A stretch of 35,082 nt of DNA from an uncultured Clostridia bacterium (lineage in GTDB: Bacteria; Bacillota; Clostridia; Lachnospirales; Anaerotignaceae), in the NCBI GenBank assembly GCA_910587195.1, contig CAJUKL010000022.1:1-35082 (forward strand). Direction: 5' to 3'. Within the stretch, counting starts at the first letter, position 1. Each line of letters begins with the position of its first letter. A program made the position numbers and the translations under genes. Below are positions 7,625 through 15,080 of the stretch, piece after piece. The notes under the pieces were generated by a model. The model saw only the letters and a program-made list of their open reading frames with translations. It did not search any database and was not told where the DNA came from.

Positions 7625-8284
7625 TCAATCTCCTATTACTTTTCCTTCTTCATTTAAGGAGCCAAATCTTTTATCATTATAATTTATTTTCCACTTTTTC
7701 GTTGTTCCATCATATCCAGTATGACCTGCTGTATCTTTCTCTATTGTATATCTTTTGTCAGTTTTTGACCTGAATGTTCCACTACTTTTATCCTTAGGTG
7801 TATTTCCATATTTATCCACAAAATCATCAAGGTCAACATGTTTATCATCTACTTTTAATTTGTTAGGTACTTTATCAGCAGCATTATCTGCTCTATCTTT
7901 AGCAGATGATGATTTACTTTCATGAATCCAATCTACAACAGCATGATATATTTTATTTCCAACATGATAAGCAGTTCCCAATAATACCACAGTGCCTGTA
8001 GCTAAAAGAGCAATTTCACCTATGCCTGGAACAAAATAAATCCCCACAGTTCCCCCTAATATACGGGGTTCCGTTTCAGTTTCTACTTTACATTCTTCAG
8101 CATTAAATTGATTTAAATATTACACAAATTCATCAGAATTATATTTTTGACCTTCAATAATTATGTAGTCACTACAAGTAGTATTTATTAAAGAATTTTC
8201 TTGAGCAAATATGCTAATACCTGTTTGTGTGGTTAATATTGAAATAAGTAATAATAAACTTATAAATTTTTTAAGTTTTTTCAT
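7625..8284 (-). pseudogene. Small secreted toxin-like protein interrupted by one in-frame TAA
   Basis: A strong AAGGAGG (8291-8297) precedes an ATG at 8284 that opens a frame beginning MKKLKKFISLLLLISILTT, a signal peptide ending near FAQ. Codon 55 (8122-8120) is TAA; beyond it the same frame runs on without a break to 7625, giving 219 residues in all. After the stop come NQFNAEECKVETETEP, a hydrophobic segment (VPGIGEIALLATGTVVLLG), and a C-terminal domain with SGTFRSKT, YTIEKDTAGHTGYDG and KWKINYNDKRFGSL. That domain resembles, from memory, small C-terminal toxin domains of polymorphic toxins (Ntox21-like, putative RNases); unverified. A GTG at 8047 could start only the distal part, without the signal peptide. 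Confidence 0.65.
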
Positions 8285-8355
8285 AATACTTTCCTCCTTA
8301 ACTAGATTGATTTTTTGTTTTTTGTCTGTTACACTTAGGAAAATGTATTATAATA

Positions 8356-8384
8356 ATTATAGAACTTTATCGCACATCATGCAA
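8356..8384 (-). promoter_or_regulatory. Promoter of the toxin-like cassette
   Basis: On the minus strand TTGCAT (8384-8379), a 17-nt spacer, and TATAAT (8361-8356). It lies about 70 nt upstream of the secreted protein's start. A second ATTATAATA follows the -10 and makes a small dyad. Confidence 0.55.
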
Positions 8385-8420
8385 CTAAAAATTCTATCTT
8401 ATAAGACATTTTTACTTTTG

Positions 8421-8455
8421 TTATCCCCCTCTCCAACGCATTTCAATATCCTCCT
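8421..8455 (-). other. Ribosome site with a six-codon ORF, possible gene remnant
   Basis: AGGAGG (8455-8450) lies 8 nt before an ATG at 8441 that encodes only MRWRGG and stops. Removing one base from the G5 run would extend it to MRWRGDNKSKNVL. This faintly recalls the N-terminus of YpfJ-type zinc metallopeptidases. It is either a leader peptide before the toxin promoter or the scar of a lost gene. Confidence 0.25.
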
Positions 8456-8492
8456 TTCTTTTTTTATTTATAATATCAGCCCAAAGACTGTA

Positions 8493-8876
8493 TTATTTAT
8501 CCTCAGAGCGAAACAGTTCTTTCAATTCTTCTGCTTCTTCACGAGTTAGTTTTTGTCCTCCAGTAAAAGCAGATACAAAATTGAAGATAGAATTATTAAA
8601 AGATATTTTTACTAATTTTCTTGTCCATTTCTGCACCACTTCTTCTTTGGTACAAGTAGCATAATAAATATAGTTTTTACCACTATCATCTACCTCAATC
8701 AAACCCATTTTTTGAAGGTTTGTCAAATAAGTGCTTAATGTCTGTTTTTTCCACTTTTTGTCAAGTGTACCATTCATATATTCTGATAATTCTCTATAAG
8801 AAAATCTTTTATTTTCTTCCCAAAATTTTTCCATAATCTGCATTTCTGTATTGGTCAAACCGTAATTCTTTTTCAT
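8493..8876 (-). CDS. BlaI/MecI/CopY-family repressor
   Basis: A 127-residue winged-helix repressor of the penicillinase-repressor family. MKKNYGLTNTEMQIMEKFWEE begins the DNA-binding domain, then KKQTLSTYLTNLQKMGLI is the recognition helix and YYATCTKEEV the wing; the C-terminal part (about 80-127) dimerises. The start is the ATG at 8876 behind AAGGAG with 9-nt spacing; the TTG at 8882 is too close. It lies 21 nt after the BlaR1-type gene. In BlaR1-BlaI systems the sensor protease triggers repressor cleavage. Because the next gene on the same strand is the toxin-like cassette, control of that cassette is plausible but unproved. Confidence 0.85.
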   Translation of the reverse strand: MKKNYGLTNTEMQIMEKFWEENKRFSYRELSEYMNGTLDKKWKKQTLSTYLTNLQKMGLIEVDDSGKNYIYYATCTKEEVVQKWTRKLVKISFNNSIFNFVSAFTGGQKLTREEAEELKELFRSEDK

Positions 8877-8897
8877 AAGCAAATGCTCCTTTTCTCT

Positions 8898-10214
8898 TTA
8901 GTGAGGGCATTTTTTATAAGATGTTTCTCCAACTAATTCTTCATTAATTTTATTACCACATTTTGTACATTTATCAGCCTCATATAAATAAGTTGTGCAA
9001 CTATCATCAGAATGTTTTTTATGGTCTCCAAATGTACAAGATACATAATTGTGTTTGCATGATGCCCTTTCTTGATTTCCTATTTTGTAAGTATTTCCTT
9101 CATTATCTACAATTACTTTATCATTCCATGCATTAAATGTTACAGGTTCTTCTGTCAAAAATTCTACCATTTCTCCTTGTGGTTCTGAGAGTGTAGTTTC
9201 AACTGGTGCTTCATAAGCAAATACTGTGTTCATACTCAAACAGCACATTACAAATGCTGTTATAATTGGTAAAACTCCCTTTTTTCTATTTCCTTTTTTC
9301 AAGTTTAATACCCTCCTTTTCATCATAGAAGAATATTCACTAATCAATCCCGTATAAAACAACTTCTTACTTTTCACATAATCGTCGACAGATAAATCCA
9401 CCATATAAAAACAATACTTTTCTGTCATATCATCATCATAATTTTTCACTGTTTCGCTATCGCAATGTATTTCGCTCATGTTCTTTATTTCAAAATACAG
9501 CAAAATGCAAATCGGATTAAACCAATGAAGTGCTACAACTGCAATCGCAATAAATTTTACAATAAAGTCTTTATTTTTAATATGTGTCAATTCATGCCTT
9601 AATATAAAATCTAATTGCTCTATAGTATAGTCTGTGTTGTATGGAAGCACTACCATAGGAGAAAATACTCCTGTCGTAAAAGGGCTGTCACAATTTTCAG
9701 TATAAATTAACTGTACATTTTCTTTGATATTCAACTCCTTTTTTATTTTTTTGAAAATTGCTGATGCCTCTTTTTTCTCTTTACATACTATACCTTTTGT
9801 AAGATTTCTTCTTGCTATAAAATATCTTGCAGCTTGTACTATAATGATGATAACTGCTGTGACTCCTGAAAATATCACAATTCCCCAAGCGTATTTTACA
9901 ACATCGGACAGTATCCATTTATCAGAACCTATATGAATGGTATTTCTGATAAATTTCATATTGCCAACAATATTTTGATTGCTCCACCAGTGATAAGGAA
10001 TAGGAATATGTAGTGCTTGTAATATGTCCTGCATATAATACCGAAACTCTGGAAAGGGGAACACATAAAAAAGCAAACATACTTTTAATAAATTGTATCG
10101 CCATTTTGCAGTAAAATGTGCCTGTGTGTATAAGGAAGTCACAATGTATAATGCAAATAAAACAGTTCCAGATAATGACATGATAAAAAGTATGTTGCTC
10201 TGAAATGAAATCAT
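8898..10214 (-). CDS. BlaR1-type M56 membrane metallopeptidase, no penicillin-binding domain
   Basis: A 438-residue membrane sensor protease. Transmembrane segments lie near residues 5-28, 41-55, 108-130 and 220-242. The zinc site is HELTH (207-211) with a downstream ligand in SEIHCD (about 248). A late hydrophobic segment (about 315-330) leads to an extracytoplasmic tail of about 100 residues. Unlike staphylococcal BlaR1, the tail has no transpeptidase-like sensor. Instead it has a short His/Cys-rich domain (CKHNYVSCTFGDHKKH, then CTKCG, ending KKCPH) that may bind metal or pair as disulfides. It precedes the BlaI-type repressor by 21 nt. The signal sensed is unknown. Confidence 0.8.
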   Translation of the reverse strand: MISFQSNILFIMSLSGTVLFALYIVTSLYTQAHFTAKWRYNLLKVCLLFYVFPFPEFRYYMQDILQALHIPIPYHWWSNQNIVGNMKFIRNTIHIGSDKWILSDVVKYAWGIVIFSGVTAVIIIIVQAARYFIARRNLTKGIVCKEKKEASAIFKKIKKELNIKENVQLIYTENCDSPFTTGVFSPMVVLPYNTDYTIEQLDFILRHELTHIKNKDFIVKFIAIAVVALHWFNPICILLYFEIKNMSEIHCDSETVKNYDDDMTEKYCFYMVDLSVDDYVKSKKLFYTGLISEYSSMMKRRVLNLKKGNRKKGVLPIITAFVMCCLSMNTVFAYEAPVETTLSEPQGEMVEFLTEEPVTFNAWNDKVIVDNEGNTYKIGNQERASCKHNYVSCTFGDHKKHSDDSCTTYLYEADKCTKCGNKINEELVGETSYKKCPH

Positions 10215-10253
10215 TCTTTTCTCTCCCTTTAGAACTATTTTATTATAGGTCTA

Positions 10254-10282
10254 ATAATATATTGCCTAGCACATTTTGTCAA
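10254..10282 (-). promoter_or_regulatory. Promoter of the BlaR1-BlaI operon with partial dyad
   Basis: On the minus strand TTGACA (10282-10277), a 17-nt spacer, and TATTAT (10259-10254). Just after the -10 is an imperfect dyad, TTATTAG then CTATAATAA, where a BlaI-type repressor could bind. Confidence 0.65.
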
Positions 10283-10579
10283 TATCAAAATAGTAAAAAT
10301 TATGACCAAATTCTACTTTGTTTTTATATTTATGATTAACAAATTTTTCTCTTTTTCCTAATTTGTAGTTTGATTTTTAGTTTAAAATGATTTCATAATA
10401 AAACCACATACTTATAAAAATTTTTTTCAAAAAAATAAAAGTAGTTACTAAAATTTTTTGTAATTTTAAAATACATTTTTAATCAAATTGCCAAAATTCT
10501 TTTAACTATTTTTTAAGGAAATAAATTGATTAGGAAATAATTGAAAGCATTAAAAATTTGTATACAAAACTATGCCTGC

Positions 10580-10683
10580 ACCAAACGCAAGCAGGGGAAA
10601 GGGATATCCCTTTCCACGCTTGTTGGTGTTCCCCCAAACCCCTAGTACAAATTTTTTTAAAATTTGTAAAACGCCTTCGGCGT
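10580..10683. other. Cluster of three hairpins, candidate oriT or single-strand origin
   Basis: Three inverted repeats lie in a row. The first is a 20-nt perfect palindrome at 10596-10615 (GGAAAGGGAT and its complement), extended by CAAGC/GCTTG and ACCAA/TTGGT arms from 10580. The second is TACAAATTTT (10646-10655) against AAAATTTGTA (10659-10668). The third is ACGCC-TTC-GGCGT (10671-10683). Similar clusters sit beside relaxase genes in clostridial mobilizable elements, from memory. The GC-rich island within very AT-rich DNA supports a structural role. Confidence 0.4.
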
Positions 10684-11057
10684 GGCTTTTCCTTTTTTTG
10701 GAATGTCGTTTTATTATACTATATATAAATTTTACTACTAAAAATAAAACCACTTTTGATAAAATTTTTAACCAAAAAATTTTTTACATTCCTAAAATTT
10801 TGCAAAAAAAAATTTCTCTTTCACACAAAAAATAGAAATAAAATATATTTCTAATTTTAAGTATTACAGAGAAATATTACTTCAATAATCTTAAATAAAT
10901 TTTCAAATTTTTCTTTATAAAAATAATCTAAATAATTTTATTTTTAAAAAAATTACGTCATTTTTCTAAACCACTTTTTACAGATATTTAACATATGTTT
11001 ATTTTCAAATTACTGCTTCTTGCACTTAAAAAAGCAATTCCTTCTTGTCAACCAAAA

Positions 11058-11080
11058 ACAGAAACGTGTCACGTTTCTGT
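11058..11080. terminator. 23-nt palindrome, likely terminator
   Basis: ACAGAAACGTG (11058-11068), one T, then CACGTTTCTGT (11070-11080) is a perfect inverted repeat. It lies about 24 nt past the stop of the gene ending at 11104, and on the minus strand it is followed by TTTTTGG. It may terminate that gene or serve as a protein-binding dyad. Confidence 0.5.
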
Positions 11081-11103
11081 CATTAGTAGTCAAAGGAAAA
11101 ACC

Positions 11104-11337
11104 CTACCATCGAAAACTGGAGTGTATCCCTTTTCTATCTAAATACTCTTGCCTAGCCTTTTCTTTTTCTTCTTCTGTTGGAGCAGTTTTGTACTTTGTA
11201 TATAGATTTCTATTGATGATACTATCAAATTTTTGTTGTAATTCTTCCACAATTTTTTCTTCCTCATTATAACATTCAAAAATATGGTATTGAATCAGTA
11301 ATAGAAATAAATCTTCACTAATCTGCACTTGTTTCAT
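11104..11337 (-). CDS. Small 'complexin-2'-like plasmid protein
   Basis: A 77-residue protein whose tail (ELYTKYKTAPTEEE pattern, here NLYTKYKTAPTEEEKEKARQ, then EYLDRKGI and SFRW) I recognise from small proteins of clostridial plasmids and ICEs. Databases often label these 'complexin-2', a name without functional meaning. It is helical and charged, with no signal or membrane segment. It lies downstream of the RepA-type helicase and the 177-bp repeats on the same strand, where a replication or copy-control accessory would be expected. Function unknown. Confidence 0.65.
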   Translation of the reverse strand: MKQVQISEDLFLLLIQYHIFECYNEEEKIVEELQQKFDSIINRNLYTKYKTAPTEEEKEKARQEYLDRKGIHSSFRW

Positions 11338-11356
11338 ACTGCTATCCCCTTTTTTA

Positions 11357-11787
11357 TTTTGCGTCAGTTGCGTCGATATTTTTTATATACCTCTCGTTTT
11401 GTAAAATACCGACGCATATCGACGCACTTTTTACTTTTTTATCCAAATTTATATGCTTCTATCGAAATCTCTAATTGTCTGTTTTCCTTGATTTTATCGC
11501 AATTTCTCGCATTTCCTTCTTCCATTTTTCTCGTTTTGCGTCAGTTGCGTCGATATTTTCAATATACCTTTCGTTTTGTAAAATACCGACGCATATCGAC
11601 GCACTTTTTACTTTTTTATCCAAATTTATATGCTTCTATCGAAATCTCTAATTGTCTGTTTTCCTTGATTTTATCGTAATTTCTCGCATTTCCTTCTTCC
11701 ATCTTTTTCATTTTGCGTCAGTTGCGTCGATATTTTTGATATGCCTCTCGTTTTGTAAAATACCGACGCATATCGACGCATTTTTTT
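11357..11787. repeat. 177-bp-period repeats with GCGTC iterons, candidate plasmid oriV
   Basis: Three copies of a ~75-bp unit begin at 11357, 11534 and 11711, an exact period of 177 bp. Each starts TTTTGCGTCAGTTGCGTCGA and ends with CCGACGCATATCGACGCA, so each holds four GCGTC/GACGC sites as two inverted pairs around TTTTGTAAAA. The ~100-bp spacers between copies are also nearly identical. The block lies directly after the RepA-type helicase gene. Iterons beside a RepA helicase are the layout of IncQ-type origins. The open frames across it are repeat artefacts. Confidence 0.7.
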
Positions 11788-12901
11788 ATTCTTTTCTATC
11801 TGATACACGTTTCAGGCAAATTTTTCTCTCATGCCCACGTTTGTTTTCATACTGAATACCATATTCTTGTAAAAGTCGGCTATTCAACACATTTAATTTT
11901 CTGGTAATCACATTTGCTTGTATCTGCATATTGGGCAATTTTTCAACCAGTTCTGTTGCTGTTCCCTGCCATTCTGGATTTTCCTTTGTTAATAATAAAT
12001 TAATAGCTTCTAAAAGCGGATTGATTGGCTCTTTCCACAACTCTGTTTCTGCTTTTTTGAAATTCCATACACAATGCTCTCTGTCAAATTCAATCGTCAA
12101 TTTCTGGTCTGGCTGGTCACGCCCTGCAATATCCAACACAGCAATATTATCTGTACGTTTTTTCTTCTGCATAATGAACGCTCCATCGGCGGCACCAAGC
12201 AAACCATTCGTGCCAGAAATCATTTCAAAACTGTCTTCTGACTGCAACTTTCTTGTGTGATGCACCACTAAAACACAAACATTATGTTTATCGCTAAATT
12301 GTTTTAATTTTGTCACAATATCATAGTCGCTAGAATAGCTATATCTATCTCCTCCAACTTCTCTTATTTTTTGAAGTGTGTCAATCATAATTAACTTTGT
12401 GTCAGCGTGTTCCTTCATAAATCTGCTAAGTTGTTCTTCCAAACCCTCGTTCAAAGATTTCGACATGGTAGCAAAATAAAAATTACTTGTGCTTTCCATA
12501 CCAAACATTTTTGAAAGTCGCTTTTGCAGTCTGCTGAAATCATCTTCTAAGGCAAGATACAATACACTACCTTGATTAACTTTGTAATTCCACAATGGAA
12601 TACCCATGCTGACATGATAACCTAACTGTGCCATAAAAAATGATTTGCCTACCTTTGGAGCACCGACAAAAAGGTAGGTACCATTATAAATCAGTCCATC
12701 CACAATAGGGACTTTTGGTGGAAAAGCTGTATCATATAATTCTTCCATTGTAATCGTATACAACACCCCCTGTTCAAATTTTTTTGTATTCTGCTCGTTG
12801 CTTTTTTGCTGTTCTTCTGTTATAATAGCATTAACTTTATCGGATTGTCCTTTGTCTGTTGCAGCAGATGTAATAGGGACAATCTTTTCTTTTTTACTCA
12901 T
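11786..12901 (-). CDS. RepA-type hexameric replicative helicase (AAA_25)
   Basis: A 371-residue RecA-fold ATPase like RepA of RSF1010, which unwinds plasmid DNA at the origin. Residues 1-45 are a polar, probably disordered lead. The Walker A motif is GAPKVGKSF (80-88), Walker B is LIMIDT (about 170), and VVHHTRK and SGTNGLLGAADG follow as sensor segments. The last 90 residues form a winged-helix-like tail (ATELVEKLPNMQIQANVITRK). The start overlaps the MobC-like stop as ATGA, so the two are co-translated. The 177-bp iteron array begins at its stop codon. Confidence 0.85.
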   Translation of the reverse strand: MSKKEKIVPITSAATDKGQSDKVNAIITEEQQKSNEQNTKKFEQGVLYTITMEELYDTAFPPKVPIVDGLIYNGTYLFVGAPKVGKSFFMAQLGYHVSMGIPLWNYKVNQGSVLYLALEDDFSRLQKRLSKMFGMESTSNFYFATMSKSLNEGLEEQLSRFMKEHADTKLIMIDTLQKIREVGGDRYSYSSDYDIVTKLKQFSDKHNVCVLVVHHTRKLQSEDSFEMISGTNGLLGAADGAFIMQKKKRTDNIAVLDIAGRDQPDQKLTIEFDREHCVWNFKKAETELWKEPINPLLEAINLLLTKENPEWQGTATELVEKLPNMQIQANVITRKLNVLNSRLLQEYGIQYENKRGHERKICLKRVSDRKE

Positions 12902-13242
12902 TGGTTTTCCTCCTTTTTTGATATTCCATTTTTCATGCCTTGCATTGTAATAGTAATTAAATGAATAGTATCTAACAAATCTTGAGATACTTTATTTCCC
13001 GCTTCAATACGATTCAGTTCATTTAATACATTTGCTAACTCATTTTTAAGTGCCTTATACACTTTTGGATTTCCTGTTACTTCAATTTTTCTTTTCTTCA
13101 AACAACAAATAATAAAATCTTGTTTGCTCATACCTGACAATCTGACTGCTGTTTCAATTTGCTTATCTTCCTCTGGAGAAACTCTAAAAGATACTGTTTT
13201 ATTTCTCCATCGTCCTTGTTTGTCTAACTTTTTTATTGACAT
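12898..13242 (-). CDS. mobC: MobC-like relaxosome protein
   Basis: A 114-residue protein starting at the ATG at 13242 behind AAAAGGAG. The N-terminal half is a ribbon-helix-helix fold: KTVSFRVSPEEDKQIE, then RLSGMSKQDFIICCLKKRKI. The C-terminal half is helical (ELANVLNELNRIEAG, then HLITITMQGMK), as in MobC/plasmid mobilization accessory proteins that bind oriT and help the relaxase. It overlaps the RepA-type start by 4 nt. No relaxase is encoded in the window, so the element could at most be moved by a relaxase in trans. Confidence 0.75.
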   Translation of the reverse strand: MSIKKLDKQGRWRNKTVSFRVSPEEDKQIETAVRLSGMSKQDFIICCLKKRKIEVTGNPKVYKALKNELANVLNELNRIEAGNKVSQDLLDTIHLITITMQGMKNGISKKEENQ

Positions 13243-13264
13243 AACAAAACTCCTTTTGTAAAAT

Positions 13265-13390
13265 TTATATATCATTACTTGTTCTTTCAAAGTCAAGACG
13301 GTCTGCCATTTCTGTTTGCCTTGATAATTTACTAAATTTGCCTATATTATTGTGTGTTTTTAATTTAAGTTTACGATTAATTGAACTCAT
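13265..13390 (-). CDS. Small basic protein upstream of mobC
   Basis: An ATG at 13390 opens a 41-residue frame: MSSINRKLKLKTHNNIGKF, SKLSRQTEMADRLDF, ERTSNDI. It lies 22 nt before the MobC-like start, under the promoter at 13411-13439. No good Shine-Dalgarno is seen (only AAAGATAAAAAC), which weakens the case. The clear frame, basic start and position in the operon support a small conserved plasmid protein. Function unknown. Confidence 0.45.
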   Translation of the reverse strand: MSSINRKLKLKTHNNIGKFSKLSRQTEMADRLDFERTSNDI

Positions 13391-13410
13391 GTTTTTATCT
13401 TTATATTCTT

Positions 13411-13439
13411 ATTATATCACTTTTAATCTATAAATACAA
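13411..13439 (-). promoter_or_regulatory. Promoter of the mobC-repA operon
   Basis: On the minus strand TTGTAT (13439-13434), a 17-nt spacer, and TATAAT (13416-13411). It lies about 20 nt upstream of the small ORF and separates the plasmid operon from the phage-like operon to its right. Confidence 0.6.
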
Positions 13440-13504
13440 TATTTTGAAGAAAAATTTTAAAAAAAATCCAAAAATCGTACTAAATATCTTATTCAAGTAT
13501 CAAT

Positions 13505-13918
13505 TTACCATATTCTTTTCAAGCCTGCTGCAGCTGTTAATTTAAAGCCAATAGAACCAAATTCCGAGCAATCCGGCATATCATGATTATAAGCATATGC
13601 AAGTTGCTGTCCATATCGCATATCTTCTCTATCCATGTTCCATTCTTCGATATAATCACTAACAAACAGATAGTTTTCTATTTCACCAAAATTTGTATAG
13701 CTATGAATAACAAAATAAACTAAAGCGTTATTTTCCTCCTCAAATTTATGTACACGTTTTAGCTGCTCACCTTCTACCCAAAAGCAAGCTCCAAAAGGCG
13801 GCCTGCTTTCAGAAAGCAAATTCTCTTTTTCAAATTGTTCTATGGTAGGGCTGTATATCCCCAAAAGTTTCATTCGAGCAATTGCCTCAATTTTCTTTTC
13901 TTCTCTGCTAATATTCAT
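13505..13918 (-). CDS. Conserved phage/plasmid protein of unknown function
   Basis: A 137-residue soluble protein. Notable stretches are ISREEKKIEAIARMKLLGIY, PPFGACFWVEGEQLKRV, ALVYFVIHSYT, LFVSDYIEEWNMDRED and CSEFGSIGFKLTAAAGLKRIW. I recall similar proteins in clostridial prophages and ICEs but know no function. AAGGAG lies at good spacing before the ATG. It is the last gene of the minus-strand operon that starts at 17616; no terminator is obvious before the mobC promoter. Confidence 0.6.
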   Translation of the reverse strand: MNISREEKKIEAIARMKLLGIYSPTIEQFEKENLLSESRPPFGACFWVEGEQLKRVHKFEEENNALVYFVIHSYTNFGEIENYLFVSDYIEEWNMDREDMRYGQQLAYAYNHDMPDCSEFGSIGFKLTAAAGLKRIW

Positions 13919-13940
13919 TTTACAAATCTCCTTTCTAATA

Positions 13941-14120
13941 TTAAATATTTTTATCTTTGTTAATATATGGGCATTCCTGGCCCATAAAATATTCTGTTGG
14001 TTCCCAATCTGCTAATACAATTTCATTGAGTTCTTCACACAAACTGTCACCTTCGCCTATATATAAACAATAAGGACAAATATCTGGATTGCAATATATC
14101 CTCTTTTTTTGTTTAGACAC
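13941..14120 (-). CDS. Small cysteine-containing phage protein
   Basis: A 59-residue protein. The likely start is the GTG at 14120, since GAGGAGG lies 9 nt upstream; the ATG at 14153 is too far into the neighbour. It overlaps the end of the metallopeptidase gene by 8 nt. Cysteines in YCNPDICPYCLYIGEGDSLC and QECPY could bind one metal ion or an Fe-S cluster. No family is recognised. Confidence 0.5.
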   Translation of the reverse strand: MSKQKKRIYCNPDICPYCLYIGEGDSLCEELNEIVLADWEPTEYFMGQECPYINKDKNI

Positions 14121-15078
14121 TTTTATTTTCCTCCTCATCTTGATATGAGCCATTATAATCTCCTAATTCAGTATCAAATAGCATTAAGATGGCTCCATCT
14201 CCATATAGTCCACGAATATCTTCAAGCTCTTTTTCTGTATAAAACTCTAATAATGCTGAATATTCCTCTCGAATTCCATCTGGTATGTTTTTTAATTTAG
14301 GTTGATTTGATTGTGTTATTTTTACCTTTTTTGGAGAACCTCCATATAATTCCCAATCACCCCAATCACAATGGACTTTTTTGACATATTCATATTTCAG
14401 AAAATTGGATTTTGTAGCATCTGCAACAATCTCAGTAACTTTTTGAATTGTAGAATTTAAGTATTTCCTATTAATATGTTCATAAAGTGTATGTGCATTG
14501 TAATAACCTGATGAAAGGTTGACTGCTGCAATGCCAAGTTCTGGTGCAATATATGAGATGTCACTAAATGAACCATATGCTGTTTTAAAGCCCTTATTTG
14601 TTATGTATTTTTCGAAATTCTGATTATCACAGTCATAATAAACTGCGTCATTTTTCCCTTTACGGTCAATTTCAATAAGCAGTTTTAACTTATCTACTTC
14701 CTTTGGCAGTTTATTCCCTATATGGTCAGTGCAAAACATTCTTGCACCAATACCTCCAATCTCCTCATCACAAGTAAACAAGAGCCAAGGTTTTATAGGA
14801 GACATCTCATAAGTTTTTACTAAAGCATAAACACCACAACGGTCATCTCCACCAATTCCTTGTGGAGACATTAGAATATTTCCATTTTCTGTTTTGCATA
14901 TTTGCTGAACAGGATTTTGGTGAACTGTATCAAGGTGTGCTATCAACATAATTGGTGCTTTGCCCTGTACAAGAATATAACTATTTTCACCAATAATCGT
15001 ATGACCTTTGTAATGGTTTTGTAACGCTCTGAAAAGCTCTTTCTGTGTTAATATCAAAAATTCCTCTAATGATTTCAT
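14113..15078 (-). CDS. Zinc peptidase of the M20/M28/M42 type
   Basis: A 321-residue di-metal hydrolase. Ligand motifs appear in the expected order: HLDTVH (about residue 47), GGDDRCGVY (77), CDEEIGGIGAR (about 103), EIDRKG (about 138) and YYNAHTLYEH (about 190). These are the metal ligands and the catalytic Glu of the co-catalytic zinc aminopeptidase/deacylase fold. The last 90 residues are an extra tail with no match (VHCDWGDWELYGGSPKKV and acidic helices). No signal peptide, so cytoplasmic. A good GAGGAGGA site precedes the ATG. Its role in a phage-like operon is unclear; a house-keeping peptidase recruited by the phage is one possibility. Confidence 0.75.
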   Translation of the reverse strand: MKSLEEFLILTQKELFRALQNHYKGHTIIGENSYILVQGKAPIMLIAHLDTVHQNPVQQICKTENGNILMSPQGIGGDDRCGVYALVKTYEMSPIKPWLLFTCDEEIGGIGARMFCTDHIGNKLPKEVDKLKLLIEIDRKGKNDAVYYDCDNQNFEKYITNKGFKTAYGSFSDISYIAPELGIAAVNLSSGYYNAHTLYEHINRKYLNSTIQKVTEIVADATKSNFLKYEYVKKVHCDWGDWELYGGSPKKVKITQSNQPKLKNIPDGIREEYSALLEFYTEKELEDIRGLYGDGAILMLFDTELGDYNGSYQDEEENKSV

Positions 15079-15080
15079 AC

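Larger units (their letters stand above)
10283..11103. other. Non-coding AT-rich stretch with hairpins
   Basis: About 820 bases with no supportable gene between the BlaR1 promoter and the small plasmid gene at 11104. The left and right parts (10283-10570 and 10690-11040) are long A and T tracts with no motif I can name. The middle holds the GC-rich hairpin cluster at 10580-10683, and the right edge holds a 23-nt palindrome. The relaxase gene usual in this backbone is absent, so the stretch may be what remains after its deletion. Confidence 0.5.

Noticed and set aside
8493..10214. Beta-lactam resistance operon
   Set aside because: The BlaR1-like protein lacks the penicillin-binding sensor domain and no beta-lactamase or PBP2a gene is nearby.
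10550..10835. Open frames of 67 and 87 residues on both strands over the hairpin cluster
   Set aside because: They are products of the palindromes, with no ribosome site and low-complexity ends.
11329..11855. Open frames of 116 and 67 residues on the plus strand
   Set aside because: They repeat because the DNA repeats every 177 bases; no start site, and antisense to the plasmid operon.
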